64,000 bases of DNA from Candidatus Tidjanibacter gallistercoris (GTDB taxonomy: Bacteria > Bacteroidota > Bacteroidia > Bacteroidales > Rikenellaceae): positions 1-64,000 of the forward strand of contig DXFY01000016.1 of the NCBI GenBank assembly GCA_019114205.1. Reading direction: 5' to 3'. A model generated the notes under the pieces. The model worked only from the letters and a program-made list of their open reading frames with translations. It had not been told where the DNA came from and searched no databases. The position numbers and the translations under genes are program-made. Every line of letters begins with the position of its first letter. The first letter of the stretch is position 1. Below are positions 26,561 to 35,163 of the stretch, one piece after another.

Positions 26561-27228
26561 CGGTCGTTGCCGTCGTCGCGGCGGGTATGGTTGCCTTGGG
26601 AGCGAATCGGGGTTCGGCCGGTGCCTGTAAGGTTTTCGGAACAGTCGGACTGAACCCGTTGTTGGCCGGTTTCGGAAAGGAGTCGTTGAAGGTGCGGTTG
26701 GCGACCGCGGCTGCATTCATGCCGTTACAAAGATGCTGCACGGTTTGCGCATCAGGCCGTCGGGCGGCGCCTCGTCCGTCGTGTCGGGGCGCAGGTGCCG
26801 CACTGACGGAATCGCTGTGCGCCCGGTCGGATGCTTCCTGTTGCATGCGGCTCCCGCTTCGCACTTCGGCGGCCGGCGTCGCAGGTTCCGGAACTTCGCG
26901 CACCGGTAGTCGGGATACTGCACGGCCCTGAGGAATACGCGGCCCGGTACGGACGAACCGTCACGGGCTGCAAAAGGCCGGTGCATGCTCAGTCGATACC
27001 GCATCAGGGATATTTCTAGTGCAATCCGTGACCGGAGACTGCACCTGTCTGTGCGCCTGTTCGGGAGGCGGTATCGGTACATTCCTGCAACAGAGGAAGT
27101 TCGTTCCTGCTGCGGGAAACGGCCTCTCGTCTGCGGTCGTGCGGCGAGAGCGGGGAATGGAAGACATATTCCGCGGAGCGCAGGGATTCGTTAAAATAAG
27201 GGAATGATTTCGAGCGGATTTTTCTTTC
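26561..27228. other. Long intergenic region, no gene seen
   Basis: Roughly 670 bp between the folD terminator and the transporter promoter. Overlapping frames of 60-130 codons on both strands are Arg/Cys/Ala-rich, carry no recognisable motif and have no promoter. I see no tRNA-like cloverleaf. Confidence 0.4.
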
Positions 27229-27252
27229 TTTGAAATAAAGAAGGTATCTTTG
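27229..27252 (+). promoter_or_regulatory. Promoter of the AspT/YidE-type transporter
   Basis: TATCTTTG at 27245-27252 is a clear TAnnTTTG box. The upstream element is less clean: TTTG at 27229-27232 is too close, and a TTTCTTTC tract lies at the canonical distance. The leader to the ATG at 27323 is about 65 nt. Confidence 0.6.
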
Positions 27253-27322
27253 CGCCGTTTTGTAAACCGAAAACCGAATTAATCGATTAACGCGCGGTCA
27301 CGCGCAAACTTTGACTTAGTTT

Positions 27323-28990
27323 ATGGAGTGGTTCAGGGAGCTCGTCTTCGGTACCGGGATAGCTCATTCTATTCTGTTGCTGGCCTTGGTGATTGCCGTG
27401 GGAGCGGCATTGGCCAAGATTAAAGTCGCCGGCGTATCTTTGGGTATGACATGGATACTGTTCGTAGGTATCCTGGCCAGTCATTTCGGCCTCGTGCTGG
27501 ACCCGGTGATTCTGGGATTCATCCGGGATTTCGGACTTATCGTCTTCATCTTCGCCGTCGGCATGCAGGTGGGGCCGAGCTTTTTCTCGTCATTCCGCAA
27601 AGGAGGATTGAAACTTAACGGGTTCGCTGTGCTGGGCATTGCCCTGAGCGTGGGATGCGCCCTGATTATAGCCGAATTGGCGGACGTGAAGCTCACCACG
27701 ATGACCGGTATTCTCTGCGGGGCAGTGACCAATACGCCCGGTCTGGGGGCGGCGCAGGAGGCGTACCACGATGCGACCGGCGTCAGCGACCCGGCCATAG
27801 CCATGGGGTATGCGGTGGCCTATCCGCTCGGCGTCATCGGTATCATTCTTTCCATGATATTGCTCCGCGTGATTTTCCGCATCAACATCGACGCGGAAAA
27901 CAGACGGCTCGAAGAGGCTCGCCGCGACGACCCGACGGCGACTGTCATCATTTCCGTGAAAGTAACCAATCCCGTATTCTCCGGAAAGCGGATTGCGGAC
28001 ATGAAGAACCTGTGCACCAATCGTTTCGTCATTTCGCGCATCATGCGTCCGGACGGTTCGGTGGATATCGCGGCGGGGCATTCGGTCATCGATATCGACG
28101 ACGTGCTCTATATGGTGGTTTCGGCAAAGGATGCTCCGCGCGTGGCATCCTTCATCGGCGAGCAGGTGGAAGTGGACGACGACAAGTGGCGTGAAGAGAA
28201 TCAGAAATACGTTTCGCGCCGTATCGTCATTACCAAGCCGCAGATTAACGGCCGCTATCTCGGCGACCTGAAACTTCGGAACAACTTCGGCGTGAACGTC
28301 ATTCGTGTGAACCGTGCCGGTATCGACCTCGCTGCGAATGCCAACCTTCAGCTCCAGATGGGCGACCGGCTGACGGTGGTCGGCGAAGAGGCGGCTCTTC
28401 AGGATGTAGCCGGCCTGCTCGGTAATCAGCTCAAGAGGCTTCGTCATCCCAACATCATTCCGATATTCATTTGCTTGTTGCTCGGCGCTCTGCTCGGAAG
28501 CATTCCGTTCTATTTCGGCAACATTCCCCAGCCGGTCAAACTCGGTCTTGCGGGCGGTACGCTCGTTGTCGCCATCCTCGTGGGACGGTTCGGTCCGAAG
28601 ATGCGCATGATTACCTATACGACCGTCAGCGCCAACCTGATGCTTCGCGAAGTGGGCATTTCCATGTTCCTCGCTGCTGTAGGGCTCGGTGCAGGCAGCG
28701 GGTTCGTGGAGACGATAGTCGCAGGGGGATGGAAATGGATTGGATACGGTTTCATCATCACGGTGCTGCCTTTGCTCGTTACGGGATTCATCGCACACAA
28801 GTGGGGAAAGGTCGATTACTTTACGTTGATGGGTATGATGGCCGGCGGAACGACCGACCCGCCCGCGCTCGCTTTCGCATCCAGCGTGGCGCCCAACGAC
28901 CTGCCTGCGGTCGGATATACGACGGTGTATCCGCTTACCATGTTCCTGCGCATCATTACGGCACAAATGCTCATTCTGCTTGCGGTGTAA
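27323..28990 (+). CDS. Putative transporter of the AspT/YidE/YbjL duplication family (AAE type) with two RCK_C domains
   Basis: The 555-residue inner-membrane protein has two membrane halves of about five helices each (from residue 10 and from about residue 375). Between them lie two cytosolic TrkA-C (RCK_C) domains, VTNPVFSGKRIADM... and ITKPQINGRYLGDLKL.... The halves carry the repeated family signatures GAVTNTPGLGAAQEAY and GGTTDPPALAFAS. Relatives include the aspartate:alanine antiporter AspT and uncharacterised YidE/YbjL. The substrate here cannot be told from sequence; the RCK_C domains suggest ligand gating. The gene stands alone. Confidence 0.9.
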   Translation: MEWFRELVFGTGIAHSILLLALVIAVGAALAKIKVAGVSLGMTWILFVGILASHFGLVLDPVILGFIRDFGLIVFIFAVGMQVGPSFFSSFRKGGLKLNGFAVLGIALSVGCALIIAELADVKLTTMTGILCGAVTNTPGLGAAQEAYHDATGVSDPAIAMGYAVAYPLGVIGIILSMILLRVIFRINIDAENRRLEEARRDDPTATVIISVKVTNPVFSGKRIADMKNLCTNRFVISRIMRPDGSVDIAAGHSVIDIDDVLYMVVSAKDAPRVASFIGEQVEVDDDKWREENQKYVSRRIVITKPQINGRYLGDLKLRNNFGVNVIRVNRAGIDLAANANLQLQMGDRLTVVGEEAALQDVAGLLGNQLKRLRHPNIIPIFICLLLGALLGSIPFYFGNIPQPVKLGLAGGTLVVAILVGRFGPKMRMITYTTVSANLMLREVGISMFLAAVGLGAGSGFVETIVAGGWKWIGYGFIITVLPLLVTGFIAHKWGKVDYFTLMGMMAGGTTDPPALAFASSVAPNDLPAVGYTTVYPLTMFLRIITAQMLILLAV

Positions 28991-29016
28991 CCCGCAGGTT
29001 TTCCAGAACTTATTAT

Positions 29017-29051
29017 CGATGCAGGTCTTTACGGCCTGCATCGGTTGTTTT
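29017..29051 (+). terminator. Terminator of the transporter gene
   Basis: A 9-bp stem CGATGCAGG (29017-29025)/CCTGCATCG (29035-29043) is followed by GTTGTTTTCC, 27 nt after the transporter stop. Confidence 0.7.
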
Positions 29052-29508
29052 CCGGTGCGATGTCGCATACATGATGTCGGATTGCTGTGTATTCGTCGGC
29101 TGCCGGTCGTACATGTGATTGCGTGTCGGGATATGTCGTGAAAAGGGCGGTCGGGGGACTGGGGCGGCTTTTGCGGGATGATGCGGGGAAGGGGGGGTTC
29201 TCCTGAAAGAGTGTGTCGTTCTGCGGTTCGGGCGGTGCGGTTGTACCCGACCAGTCAGCAGTGTTTCCGGGCGACATATCGCGGTTTTTGCGAGGCTGCG
29301 AATCGCGTGCGAAAGAATGGCCGGCAGCCGTAATGTCGGTACGGTTCGGGCCGGATGTACGTTCGGTGGCGTATGCCTCGAATCATCCGGCGCGGTACTT
29401 GTGAGGCGTCCGGTCTGGAGGCGGCTGCACGCCGCGGGCGCTCCGGTACGGGTGGTACGGAATCCGGTTCGCGGTGGTTTGAAGGCCCTGTTCCGCCGGG
29501 GATATGCC
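29052..29508. other. Intergenic, no gene seen
   Basis: About 460 bp between the terminators of two convergent units. The short frames here are compositional artefacts; no repeats or RNA genes were recognised. Confidence 0.4.
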
Positions 29509-29548
29509 ACACGAAAAGGCCCGCATCTTGATGCGGGCCTTTTCGTGT
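29509..29548. terminator. Perfect 19-bp palindromic terminator between convergent units
   Basis: ACACGAAAAGGCCCGCATC (29509-29527) is exactly mirrored at 29530-29548 around a 2-nt centre. The GC core is flanked by A4 and T4, so it can terminate in both directions. It lies 28 nt beyond the PepSY gene stop on the minus strand. Confidence 0.8.
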
Positions 29549-29576
29549 CGTTTCATGAGAGCATGCTTTCCGGAAA

Positions 29577-31163
29577 TCATGCACCGCCGCTTCCGGTCGT
29601 ACCGGTACGTTTGCCGGAGCGTTTTTTGTTCTTGCGGAAAGTCCGGCGATACAGGATATACCCCGTAAGCAGTATCACGATAAACAGTGTTCCGGAGAGG
29701 AAAACCCACAAATTGGAGATGATGCTGCCGAACAGGTTTGCATAGATGCGTCCCACGTGTACTTCGAGACTCAAATGCCACAGGGACATGCGCCCGTCGG
29801 CGAAGTCTTCGGGCATCACCGCAAAGTCGGCGTCGCCGTGCAGCGAACGGGCCCCTTTGGAATATTCGAAAGCGAACGGCCCGTCTGCAAAATCATCCGA
29901 ATAACCGCTGACCGCGTGTCCGAAAACGGGCATGCCGCCCCTACGGACATATTCTTCGGAAGTGAACGCGTCGTAACTGCGGCCTTCGCTGCGGTTCCAG
30001 CGGTACAGGCCGCTGAACGAACCTACCATCCACTGCGTACTGTCCTGCTGGTGCAGCACGTTCACGCCCATGACGCTGACGGGCGGTGCACCTGCGAGCC
30101 TTACCGGGGTATCGGTAAAGTCTCCGATTGTATAGAACCCTCCGGAGGCGTACAGCAGCCAGTCGTGCGTATAACGGTCGTAACGCAGCGCCCGGAACTT
30201 GTCGTGCCACGGATTGGGACTGTCGAGTGCGGAACCGGGCGGCGGAGCCGTTTTGCCGCGCACGACGGCCAGCATCAGCGGCGGCCTCAGGCACATGCCC
30301 GTTACGGCTATCAGCAGCAGGAAGAACAGGAACCAACTGCCGGCCTTGTTGTGCCAGGTCATCGAACCCCGCATGAGGGATACGCTCCTTTTGGTGCTCC
30401 GGTTCCTTTTGTTCCGGCGCCTGATTATCCCCGGACATATTAGAAGCACGATGCCGGTGATGCACAATACGATGGTCAGCACGCCGATGAGGTCTATGAA
30501 CAGGCGTCCCGGAATGCCGAACAGCTCGCCGCTGTGCAGCGTCCAGATTATACGGAACCATGTGGTGGAGTTGTCGTATCCTTCCGGGGCGGGCAGTTCG
30601 ATTTTTTCGAAGTCCGTATACGGTGCCTCGGCAATGAAGATATGCGAACGTCCCATGACCGCCAGCCGGCCGCTGTCGTCCGCATCGATGTCGGAGAGTC
30701 GTTCGCCGGCATCGAGTTCCTCTACATGCTGCCACGCATGACGGGACGGGATGTAGCGGTACAGGTCGAACGTCGTGGCCGCGAACACGTTTCCGTCGGA
30801 GGTGCGGACGATGTTGGTAACGCTGTTGTTGTCCGCTCCGCGTTTCATCCCCTCGCCGTAAGGCGCGAAGGAACGGTGCAGGGTATCGGTCAGCCAGATG
30901 CCGTTGTTGCCGTACACCAGTAGTGAGTCGGCAGTCAGCGGGAACGTCCCGCGAACGGAACCGTTGTTCCAATTGTCGTACCGGTAGCCGGGCGGCAGTA
31001 GCCTGCGCGGAATGTCGCACGAGGCGAACGTTCCGCGGTGGTTCAGAAAGATACCCGATACCGCGAACATGAGCAGGAAGAAAGTGAATACGAGTCCCAC
31101 CCATTTGTGCCATTTCTTCAGGCGGCGCGTCCCCTTTTTCCGACGCGGACGCTTTCCTGTCAT
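29577..31163 (-). CDS. PepSY-associated membrane protein of a heme/iron uptake locus
   Basis: About 528 residues. A basic N-terminus and KKWHKWVGLVFTFFLLMFAVSGIFLNH form the first helix, followed by a periplasmic beta-rich sensor-like domain, a helix pair around residues 215-245, a helix with WHNKAGSWFLFFLLLIAVTGM and a last helix near the C-terminus (WVFLSGTLFIVILLTGYILYRR). Helix-embedded W-H-K motifs are typical of PepSY_TM proteins found with siderophore or heme receptors, some of which reduce iron. The ATG at 31163 overlaps the TonB-receptor stop by four bases (ATGA); a start at 31175 is also possible. The overlap suggests translational coupling with the receptor. Confidence 0.85.
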   Translation of the reverse strand: MTGKRPRRKKGTRRLKKWHKWVGLVFTFFLLMFAVSGIFLNHRGTFASCDIPRRLLPPGYRYDNWNNGSVRGTFPLTADSLLVYGNNGIWLTDTLHRSFAPYGEGMKRGADNNSVTNIVRTSDGNVFAATTFDLYRYIPSRHAWQHVEELDAGERLSDIDADDSGRLAVMGRSHIFIAEAPYTDFEKIELPAPEGYDNSTTWFRIIWTLHSGELFGIPGRLFIDLIGVLTIVLCITGIVLLICPGIIRRRNKRNRSTKRSVSLMRGSMTWHNKAGSWFLFFLLLIAVTGMCLRPPLMLAVVRGKTAPPPGSALDSPNPWHDKFRALRYDRYTHDWLLYASGGFYTIGDFTDTPVRLAGAPPVSVMGVNVLHQQDSTQWMVGSFSGLYRWNRSEGRSYDAFTSEEYVRRGGMPVFGHAVSGYSDDFADGPFAFEYSKGARSLHGDADFAVMPEDFADGRMSLWHLSLEVHVGRIYANLFGSIISNLWVFLSGTLFIVILLTGYILYRRTFRKNKKRSGKRTGTTGSGGA

Positions 31164-33361
31164 CTCAGTCTCCATCTCAATGCAATGTAATAGGTTCGTC
31201 CAGGCGAAATGCTGGAATAGAAACTCGAAAAACGCGGCGTGTAACCGAACAGGTTATTGATGCCGAGACTCAGCGAAATATTGAAGGGCAGGGGAATGTC
31301 CAGCGACAGACGCCATATCGTATAGCCTTCGTAGTGTACCTTGTAGTCGGCCGTCTGTTCGATGCCCGACACGTCGCCGTCGTCGATGACCCCTACGCCG
31401 TAGGTATCCATCCCGCTCAGCCACTTTCCGCACAGACTGAGCGTGGGACTGTACCTGCGGCTGATGAACGTCGCGGTATAATCCGCCTTGAACGTCGCCG
31501 TATGCGGCCTGACGGTGGAGTTCTTTCCGAGGTCGTCTTTGACGAACGTATAGCTCCCCTGCAGCGATACGCAGCGCCCGATGCGCTGGGTGACCGTCAG
31601 TTCGGTACTGAACACGCGTGCATGCCCCACGTTGCGGTACTGTATGGTATCTTCGTGCAGCCATACGGAATTGATTTTATTCTGTATGTCGGAATATTGC
31701 GCCATTGCGGTTATCGCCGTCTTGCCGAAACGCATGTCGGCGGAGATGTTGAAGTTGTTGCTAATCTCGGCCTTCATGTCGGCATTGCCCACAATCTGGA
31801 ATCCGCCGCCGTAGGGGTGCCACCAGTTCGTGTACAGTTCCTTGAGCGTCGGCGAACGGAATCCCCCCGCGTAGCCGCCGCGGATGGCGATGTTCTCGAC
31901 CGGACGGTACATGAATGCGATGCGGGGCGTCAGGTGTCCCTTGAACTGCGAATGATAGTCGTAACGCAGGCCTGCCACGAGCGTAAGGGGCTTGAGCAGC
32001 TGCCACTCCTGTTGCGTGAAGACCGACCAGGTATAGGCCTCGCGCTTGTCGTTGGCTCCCTCCGAATCGAACATGTAGGTCATCAGCATGTCCGACATGA
32101 AGTCGGCTCCGGCTACGATGTAGTGCTTGTCCTTGATGGAAAGGTCGTACAGCAGACTCGTGCGGAACTGGCTGTTCTCGTAATTCTTTTCCGTTTCGTC
32201 GAGCAGCATGTAGAAGTCGTATTTATCGTACCGGTCGTAGTACGCGCTCAGCGAAAAGTTTTGATTGTCGGCGATTTTCCAGTTCAGCTTGCCTCCGCCG
32301 TTGTAATCGTAGAACCTGTCGCGCACCTTCGTACCGTCGATACCGCCCGGATTGCGTTCGTTGAAAAAGTAACCGCCCCGCAGCTCCAGATTCAGCTTGT
32401 CCGAAATGTTGAAGGTTAACTTGGGCGTGATGTTGTAACTCGTATATCCGGCCACGTACGAATCGCCCTGCGGCTTTTCCACGATTGTCCCGTCCGGATA
32501 TATCTCTTCGAGCGGAGCGCGTTCCTTCAGGAGATAAGGCGACATGGATTTATAGGTTCCCGTAACGCTTACGGTTCCCCATTTCAGTTTGGAGGAGACC
32601 GTGAGGTTGCCGTTGATTTCGTTGCGGCTTCCGTAACGTGCGCCCGCATTGATTTGGAACGGTTCGTCCGGCTTTTTCGTGATGATGTTGATGACGCCCC
32701 CCACGGCATTGGAGCCGTACAGGGACGAGGAGGCGCCCTTGACGATTTCGATGCGCTCGATATTGTCCATGTCGATGCGGTTGTAGTCTATGTTGTCGAA
32801 CGACTCGCCCGCCATACGTTCGCCGTCGACGAGGAACAGTACGTATTTGCCGCCGAAGCCGAGCATGTTGATGTTGGCGTAACCGCCGTTGTTGGTGAAC
32901 TCGACGCCGGGGATTTCGTACTCCAGCAGGTCGCGGAACGATGCCTGCTGCATCTTTTCGAGCGAATGTCCCGATATGACCTGCGTGGCAATCGGCACGT
33001 CGAGCAGTACGCGTTCGGTACGCGTTGCGGTGACGACCACCTCGTCTATTTCGCTGCTTCGCTCGCTCAACGGTATCCGGATTCCGGAAACGTCTCCCTC
33101 GACGGTAATTTCTGCGGTGTTCTTGTCATAACCCAGCACCCATGCTTCCAGCGTCTGTTGGCCGCCGGGTACCTTTTCGAGCAGAAACGTACCGTCTTCT
33201 GCTGCCGTCGTTCCCTTGTACGTCCCTTTCAGCGAAATGCTCGCGAAAGGAATGGGATTGCCCGTGGCCTTGTCCACGACACATCCGGAGACGGTATGAT
33301 TCTGTGCCCAGACTGCCTGGGCCGTACATGCGCAGATGATGAATACTAATAGTCTCTTCAT
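31160..33361 (-). CDS. TonB-dependent outer-membrane receptor, HmuR-like
   Basis: The 733-residue receptor has a signal peptide (MKRLLVFIICACTAQAVWAQ) and a carboxypeptidase-regulatory-like domain (SGCVVDKATGNPIPFASISLKG). A TonB box-like segment (IDEVVVTATRTER), a plug domain (VFLVDGERMAG-like LFLVDGERM, RIEIVKGASSSLYGSNAVGGVINII) and a beta-barrel ending in an aromatic/Arg C-terminus follow. The barrel is of the BtuB/HmuR size class, not the 1000-residue SusC class. It lies between an HmuY-family lipoprotein gene upstream and a PepSY gene downstream, so heme is the most likely cargo. I did not find a diagnostic His pair that proves it. Confidence 0.9.
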   Translation of the reverse strand: MKRLLVFIICACTAQAVWAQNHTVSGCVVDKATGNPIPFASISLKGTYKGTTAAEDGTFLLEKVPGGQQTLEAWVLGYDKNTAEITVEGDVSGIRIPLSERSSEIDEVVVTATRTERVLLDVPIATQVISGHSLEKMQQASFRDLLEYEIPGVEFTNNGGYANINMLGFGGKYVLFLVDGERMAGESFDNIDYNRIDMDNIERIEIVKGASSSLYGSNAVGGVINIITKKPDEPFQINAGARYGSRNEINGNLTVSSKLKWGTVSVTGTYKSMSPYLLKERAPLEEIYPDGTIVEKPQGDSYVAGYTSYNITPKLTFNISDKLNLELRGGYFFNERNPGGIDGTKVRDRFYDYNGGGKLNWKIADNQNFSLSAYYDRYDKYDFYMLLDETEKNYENSQFRTSLLYDLSIKDKHYIVAGADFMSDMLMTYMFDSEGANDKREAYTWSVFTQQEWQLLKPLTLVAGLRYDYHSQFKGHLTPRIAFMYRPVENIAIRGGYAGGFRSPTLKELYTNWWHPYGGGFQIVGNADMKAEISNNFNISADMRFGKTAITAMAQYSDIQNKINSVWLHEDTIQYRNVGHARVFSTELTVTQRIGRCVSLQGSYTFVKDDLGKNSTVRPHTATFKADYTATFISRRYSPTLSLCGKWLSGMDTYGVGVIDDGDVSGIEQTADYKVHYEGYTIWRLSLDIPLPFNISLSLGINNLFGYTPRFSSFYSSISPGRTYYIALRWRLR

Positions 33362-33492
33362 TTATATTCCCGATTGTTTTAAAGAAGATTGCCGTCGAGC
33401 GTAGGGCCGCCGACGGCAATTCAAAGAATTTCGGATTGTCGGCTCTTGCAATGTATGTTTACTTCCGCATTCCGAAAAAATAGCTGTCCGTA

Positions 33493-34104
33493 TCAGAACT
33501 TCGTACTGCCGTCGGCATTGTACTGATATTTGAAACTGATGTAAGCTCCTTCGTTCTTAGCGCTCTTGTAGTCGTAAATCTGAAGCTTCACGTATTTGCC
33601 GTCCGCCGTTTTTACGACATACACGTAGTTGTGATACGTATATTTGGGGGGAGGGTTGCTTGTATCGATGGTAATCCATCCGGAAAGAGTCTGCGAGAAA
33701 GGCTCCTCCGCGGTTTCGATGCCGGTTCCGGTGAAGTTCGTGGTTATGGTGCCAATCTCGTCTTTTACGTAACCCGAAGCGGGAGCTTCGGTCACGGCGT
33801 TCCAATCGGTTTCCTGGGTGTTGACCGCTTCGCCCTGGCCTATTCCCGATGCACCGCCGTTCAGCCTGAGGTCTCCGCGGTGGAAGGCTATGTCCCACGA
33901 AAGGTCGTTCTGGTAGTCGGATACTTCGACGATTTTATCTTCGGAGAACGAAAAGTATACCCAGTCAGTATAGGATGTAGCGTCGAGGAACTTGTAATCC
34001 TTGACATTGCCGCCGGTTACCTCTTCGCCGCCGGTCTTTTCGCAAGAGGCGAAAAGCATCGCAGCACATACGGTAAATGATAATAATTCGGTGAGTTTCT
34101 TCAT
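33493..34104 (-). CDS. HmuY family heme-binding lipoprotein
   Basis: The 203-residue protein has a lipoprotein signal (SFTVCAAMLFASCEK). The HmuY fold signatures follow: YTDWVYFSFSEDKIVEV, DLSWDIAFHRGDLRLNGGASG, and C-terminal KYVKLQIYDYKSAKNEGAYISFKYQYN. In Porphyromonas HmuY, heme is held by two His in the middle of the protein. By my alignment the corresponding stretches here (around FTGTGIETAEE and GWITIDTSNPPP) lack His. The mature protein has no Met (the ligand used in some Tannerella and Prevotella relatives) and only two His, in AFHRGD and TYHNYV. Heme ligation must therefore differ, or the ligand is something else. First gene of the hmuY-receptor-PepSY locus. Confidence 0.88.
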   Translation of the reverse strand: MKKLTELLSFTVCAAMLFASCEKTGGEEVTGGNVKDYKFLDATSYTDWVYFSFSEDKIVEVSDYQNDLSWDIAFHRGDLRLNGGASGIGQGEAVNTQETDWNAVTEAPASGYVKDEIGTITTNFTGTGIETAEEPFSQTLSGWITIDTSNPPPKYTYHNYVYVVKTADGKYVKLQIYDYKSAKNEGAYISFKYQYNADGSTKF

Positions 34105-34690
34105 ATCGTAAATGAATTAAAATTGATGCCGCAAAATTATCCTTCCACGTTTATTATATAAATCCCATATTGTAGGTAATATTCCTGCCTTTCGTACATA
34201 TAATATATCATGTCCGGCAAGGCGGAACGGCCCGCGGTCGTTGTGCGGCCCGCAACACTCCATGTGTTTCCGTGCGGTAAGGCATTGGTGGCGGACCTAA
34301 TCGGTAGACCGGAGGATTCATTATTCGTCGGTATAAGTCGGGAAGACCGTATTTCGGATGTTCGGGAAAAACGGTTCGAGGGCAACCGTGCACGTAGGGT
34401 ATGGATTCGGGCTGCATCGCTGCGGCCGGTTGCCCATTTTCGCAGCGAAGGTTCCGGGACGGATGTGTCGACCTGACCGCCTGCCGTATTTAAGTATGCT
34501 GCGGATGTGGTAGGTTGCGGTACATTTTTCGGTTCTGGAAGGTCTTGCTCCGATATCGTACAGCTGCCGCAGGTATGGCATGTGCATGGTACAGACAATA
34601 GCGAAGCGGGCGCATCGGGGCCGCGGCATCCCATGCGCATGCGGCGGGAGGAAGGGGCGTAGGGGGGCACGGAACGGTGGTACGGTCGTG
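34105..34690. other. Intergenic region upstream of the heme locus
   Basis: The first 60-100 bp are AT-rich and hold the hmuY-like promoter. On the minus strand TAATTTTG lies at 34132-34139, and a TTTA replaces TTTG 19 bp further up (to 34162). The rest is GC-rich without a supported gene. Long minus-strand frames here are Arg/Pro/Thr-rich artefacts. Confidence 0.45.
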
Positions 34691-34735
34691 CACCGAATCG
34701 AACCGAATCGGACCGGACCGAACCGAACCGGACTG
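34691..34735. repeat. Pentanucleotide tandem repeat (RACCG/AATCG)
   Basis: Nine imperfect 5-bp units alternate ACCGA, ATCGA, ACCGG and close variants. Part of the array has a 10-bp period (CACCGAATCG then AACCGAATCG). It lies in non-coding DNA between the heme locus and the histone-like gene. Confidence 0.7.
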
Positions 34736-34812
34736 GCGTAATGCTCGTGCCGAAATCGGTTGTTGCAGCGACGGCACGGAGGAAGGACACCGGACCCTCC
34801 CGTTCCTGCGGA

Positions 34813-34841
34813 AAAGAAAAGGCAACTCTGAAGGAGTTGCC
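34813..34841. terminator. Bidirectional terminator beside the histone-like gene
   Basis: An 8-bp stem GGCAACTC (34821-34828)/GAGTTGCC (34834-34841). On the minus strand, the sense of the histone-like gene, it is followed by TTTTCTTTT; on the plus strand by TTGTTGGTTTTT. Confidence 0.75.
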
Positions 34842-34866
34842 TTGTTGGTTTTTCGTGTCTGTCTTC

Positions 34867-35040
34867 TTATTTGGAAGCTTCTACGGATTCTTTCCTGAAT
34901 TCTTTCATGAGTTTGGAAATTTCCAGGGCTGCCTTGCGGGCACGGGTTCCTGCGGCCTTGTTGTTCTTCGTCAGCTGAAGGTTGGCGTTCGTCTGGAAGA
35001 TTTCGATTTGTTCGTTGATTTTGTCTAACAATGTCTGCAT
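34867..35040 (-). CDS. Small histone H1/Hc1-like protein (57 aa)
   Basis: A 57-residue protein beginning MQTLLDKINEQIEIFQTNAN with a central NNKAAGTRARKAALEISKL and ending KESVEASK. This is the short helical histone H1-like (Hc1) protein found as a single small gene in many Bacteroidales: an amphipathic Lys/Arg-rich helix pair with the A-G-T/A-RARKA signature. DNA binding or nucleoid compaction is inferred from the family. The gene is framed by a consensus promoter and a strong terminator, so it is an independent, probably highly expressed, unit. Confidence 0.85.
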   Translation of the reverse strand: MQTLLDKINEQIEIFQTNANLQLTKNNKAAGTRARKAALEISKLMKEFRKESVEASK

Positions 35041-35084
35041 AGTTCTATAGTTTTTTAAGATTTAGGTTATCGCTTCTTCTTTTG

Positions 35085-35114
35085 CAAAATTATACAAAAA
35101 AACGGTTTCTCCAA
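35085..35114 (-). promoter_or_regulatory. Promoter of the histone-like gene
   Basis: On the minus strand: TTG (35112-35114), a 19-bp spacer and TAATTTTG (35085-35092), a full match to the Bacteroidetes consensus, about 45 bp upstream of the start codon. Confidence 0.8.
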
Positions 35115-35163
35115 GATTTACAGCTTTTTTTGCGGGCCGGCACAGTTCCTTTAATTTGGGAAA

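Noticed and set aside
26561-27228. Possible RNA gene in the long gap before the AspT-like transporter
   Set aside because: No tRNA, SRP, RNase P or tmRNA signature and no promoter or terminator framing it.
34137-34790. 217-codon minus-strand frame
   Set aside because: Begins in the pentanucleotide tract and runs through the hmuY-like promoter; no recognisable features.
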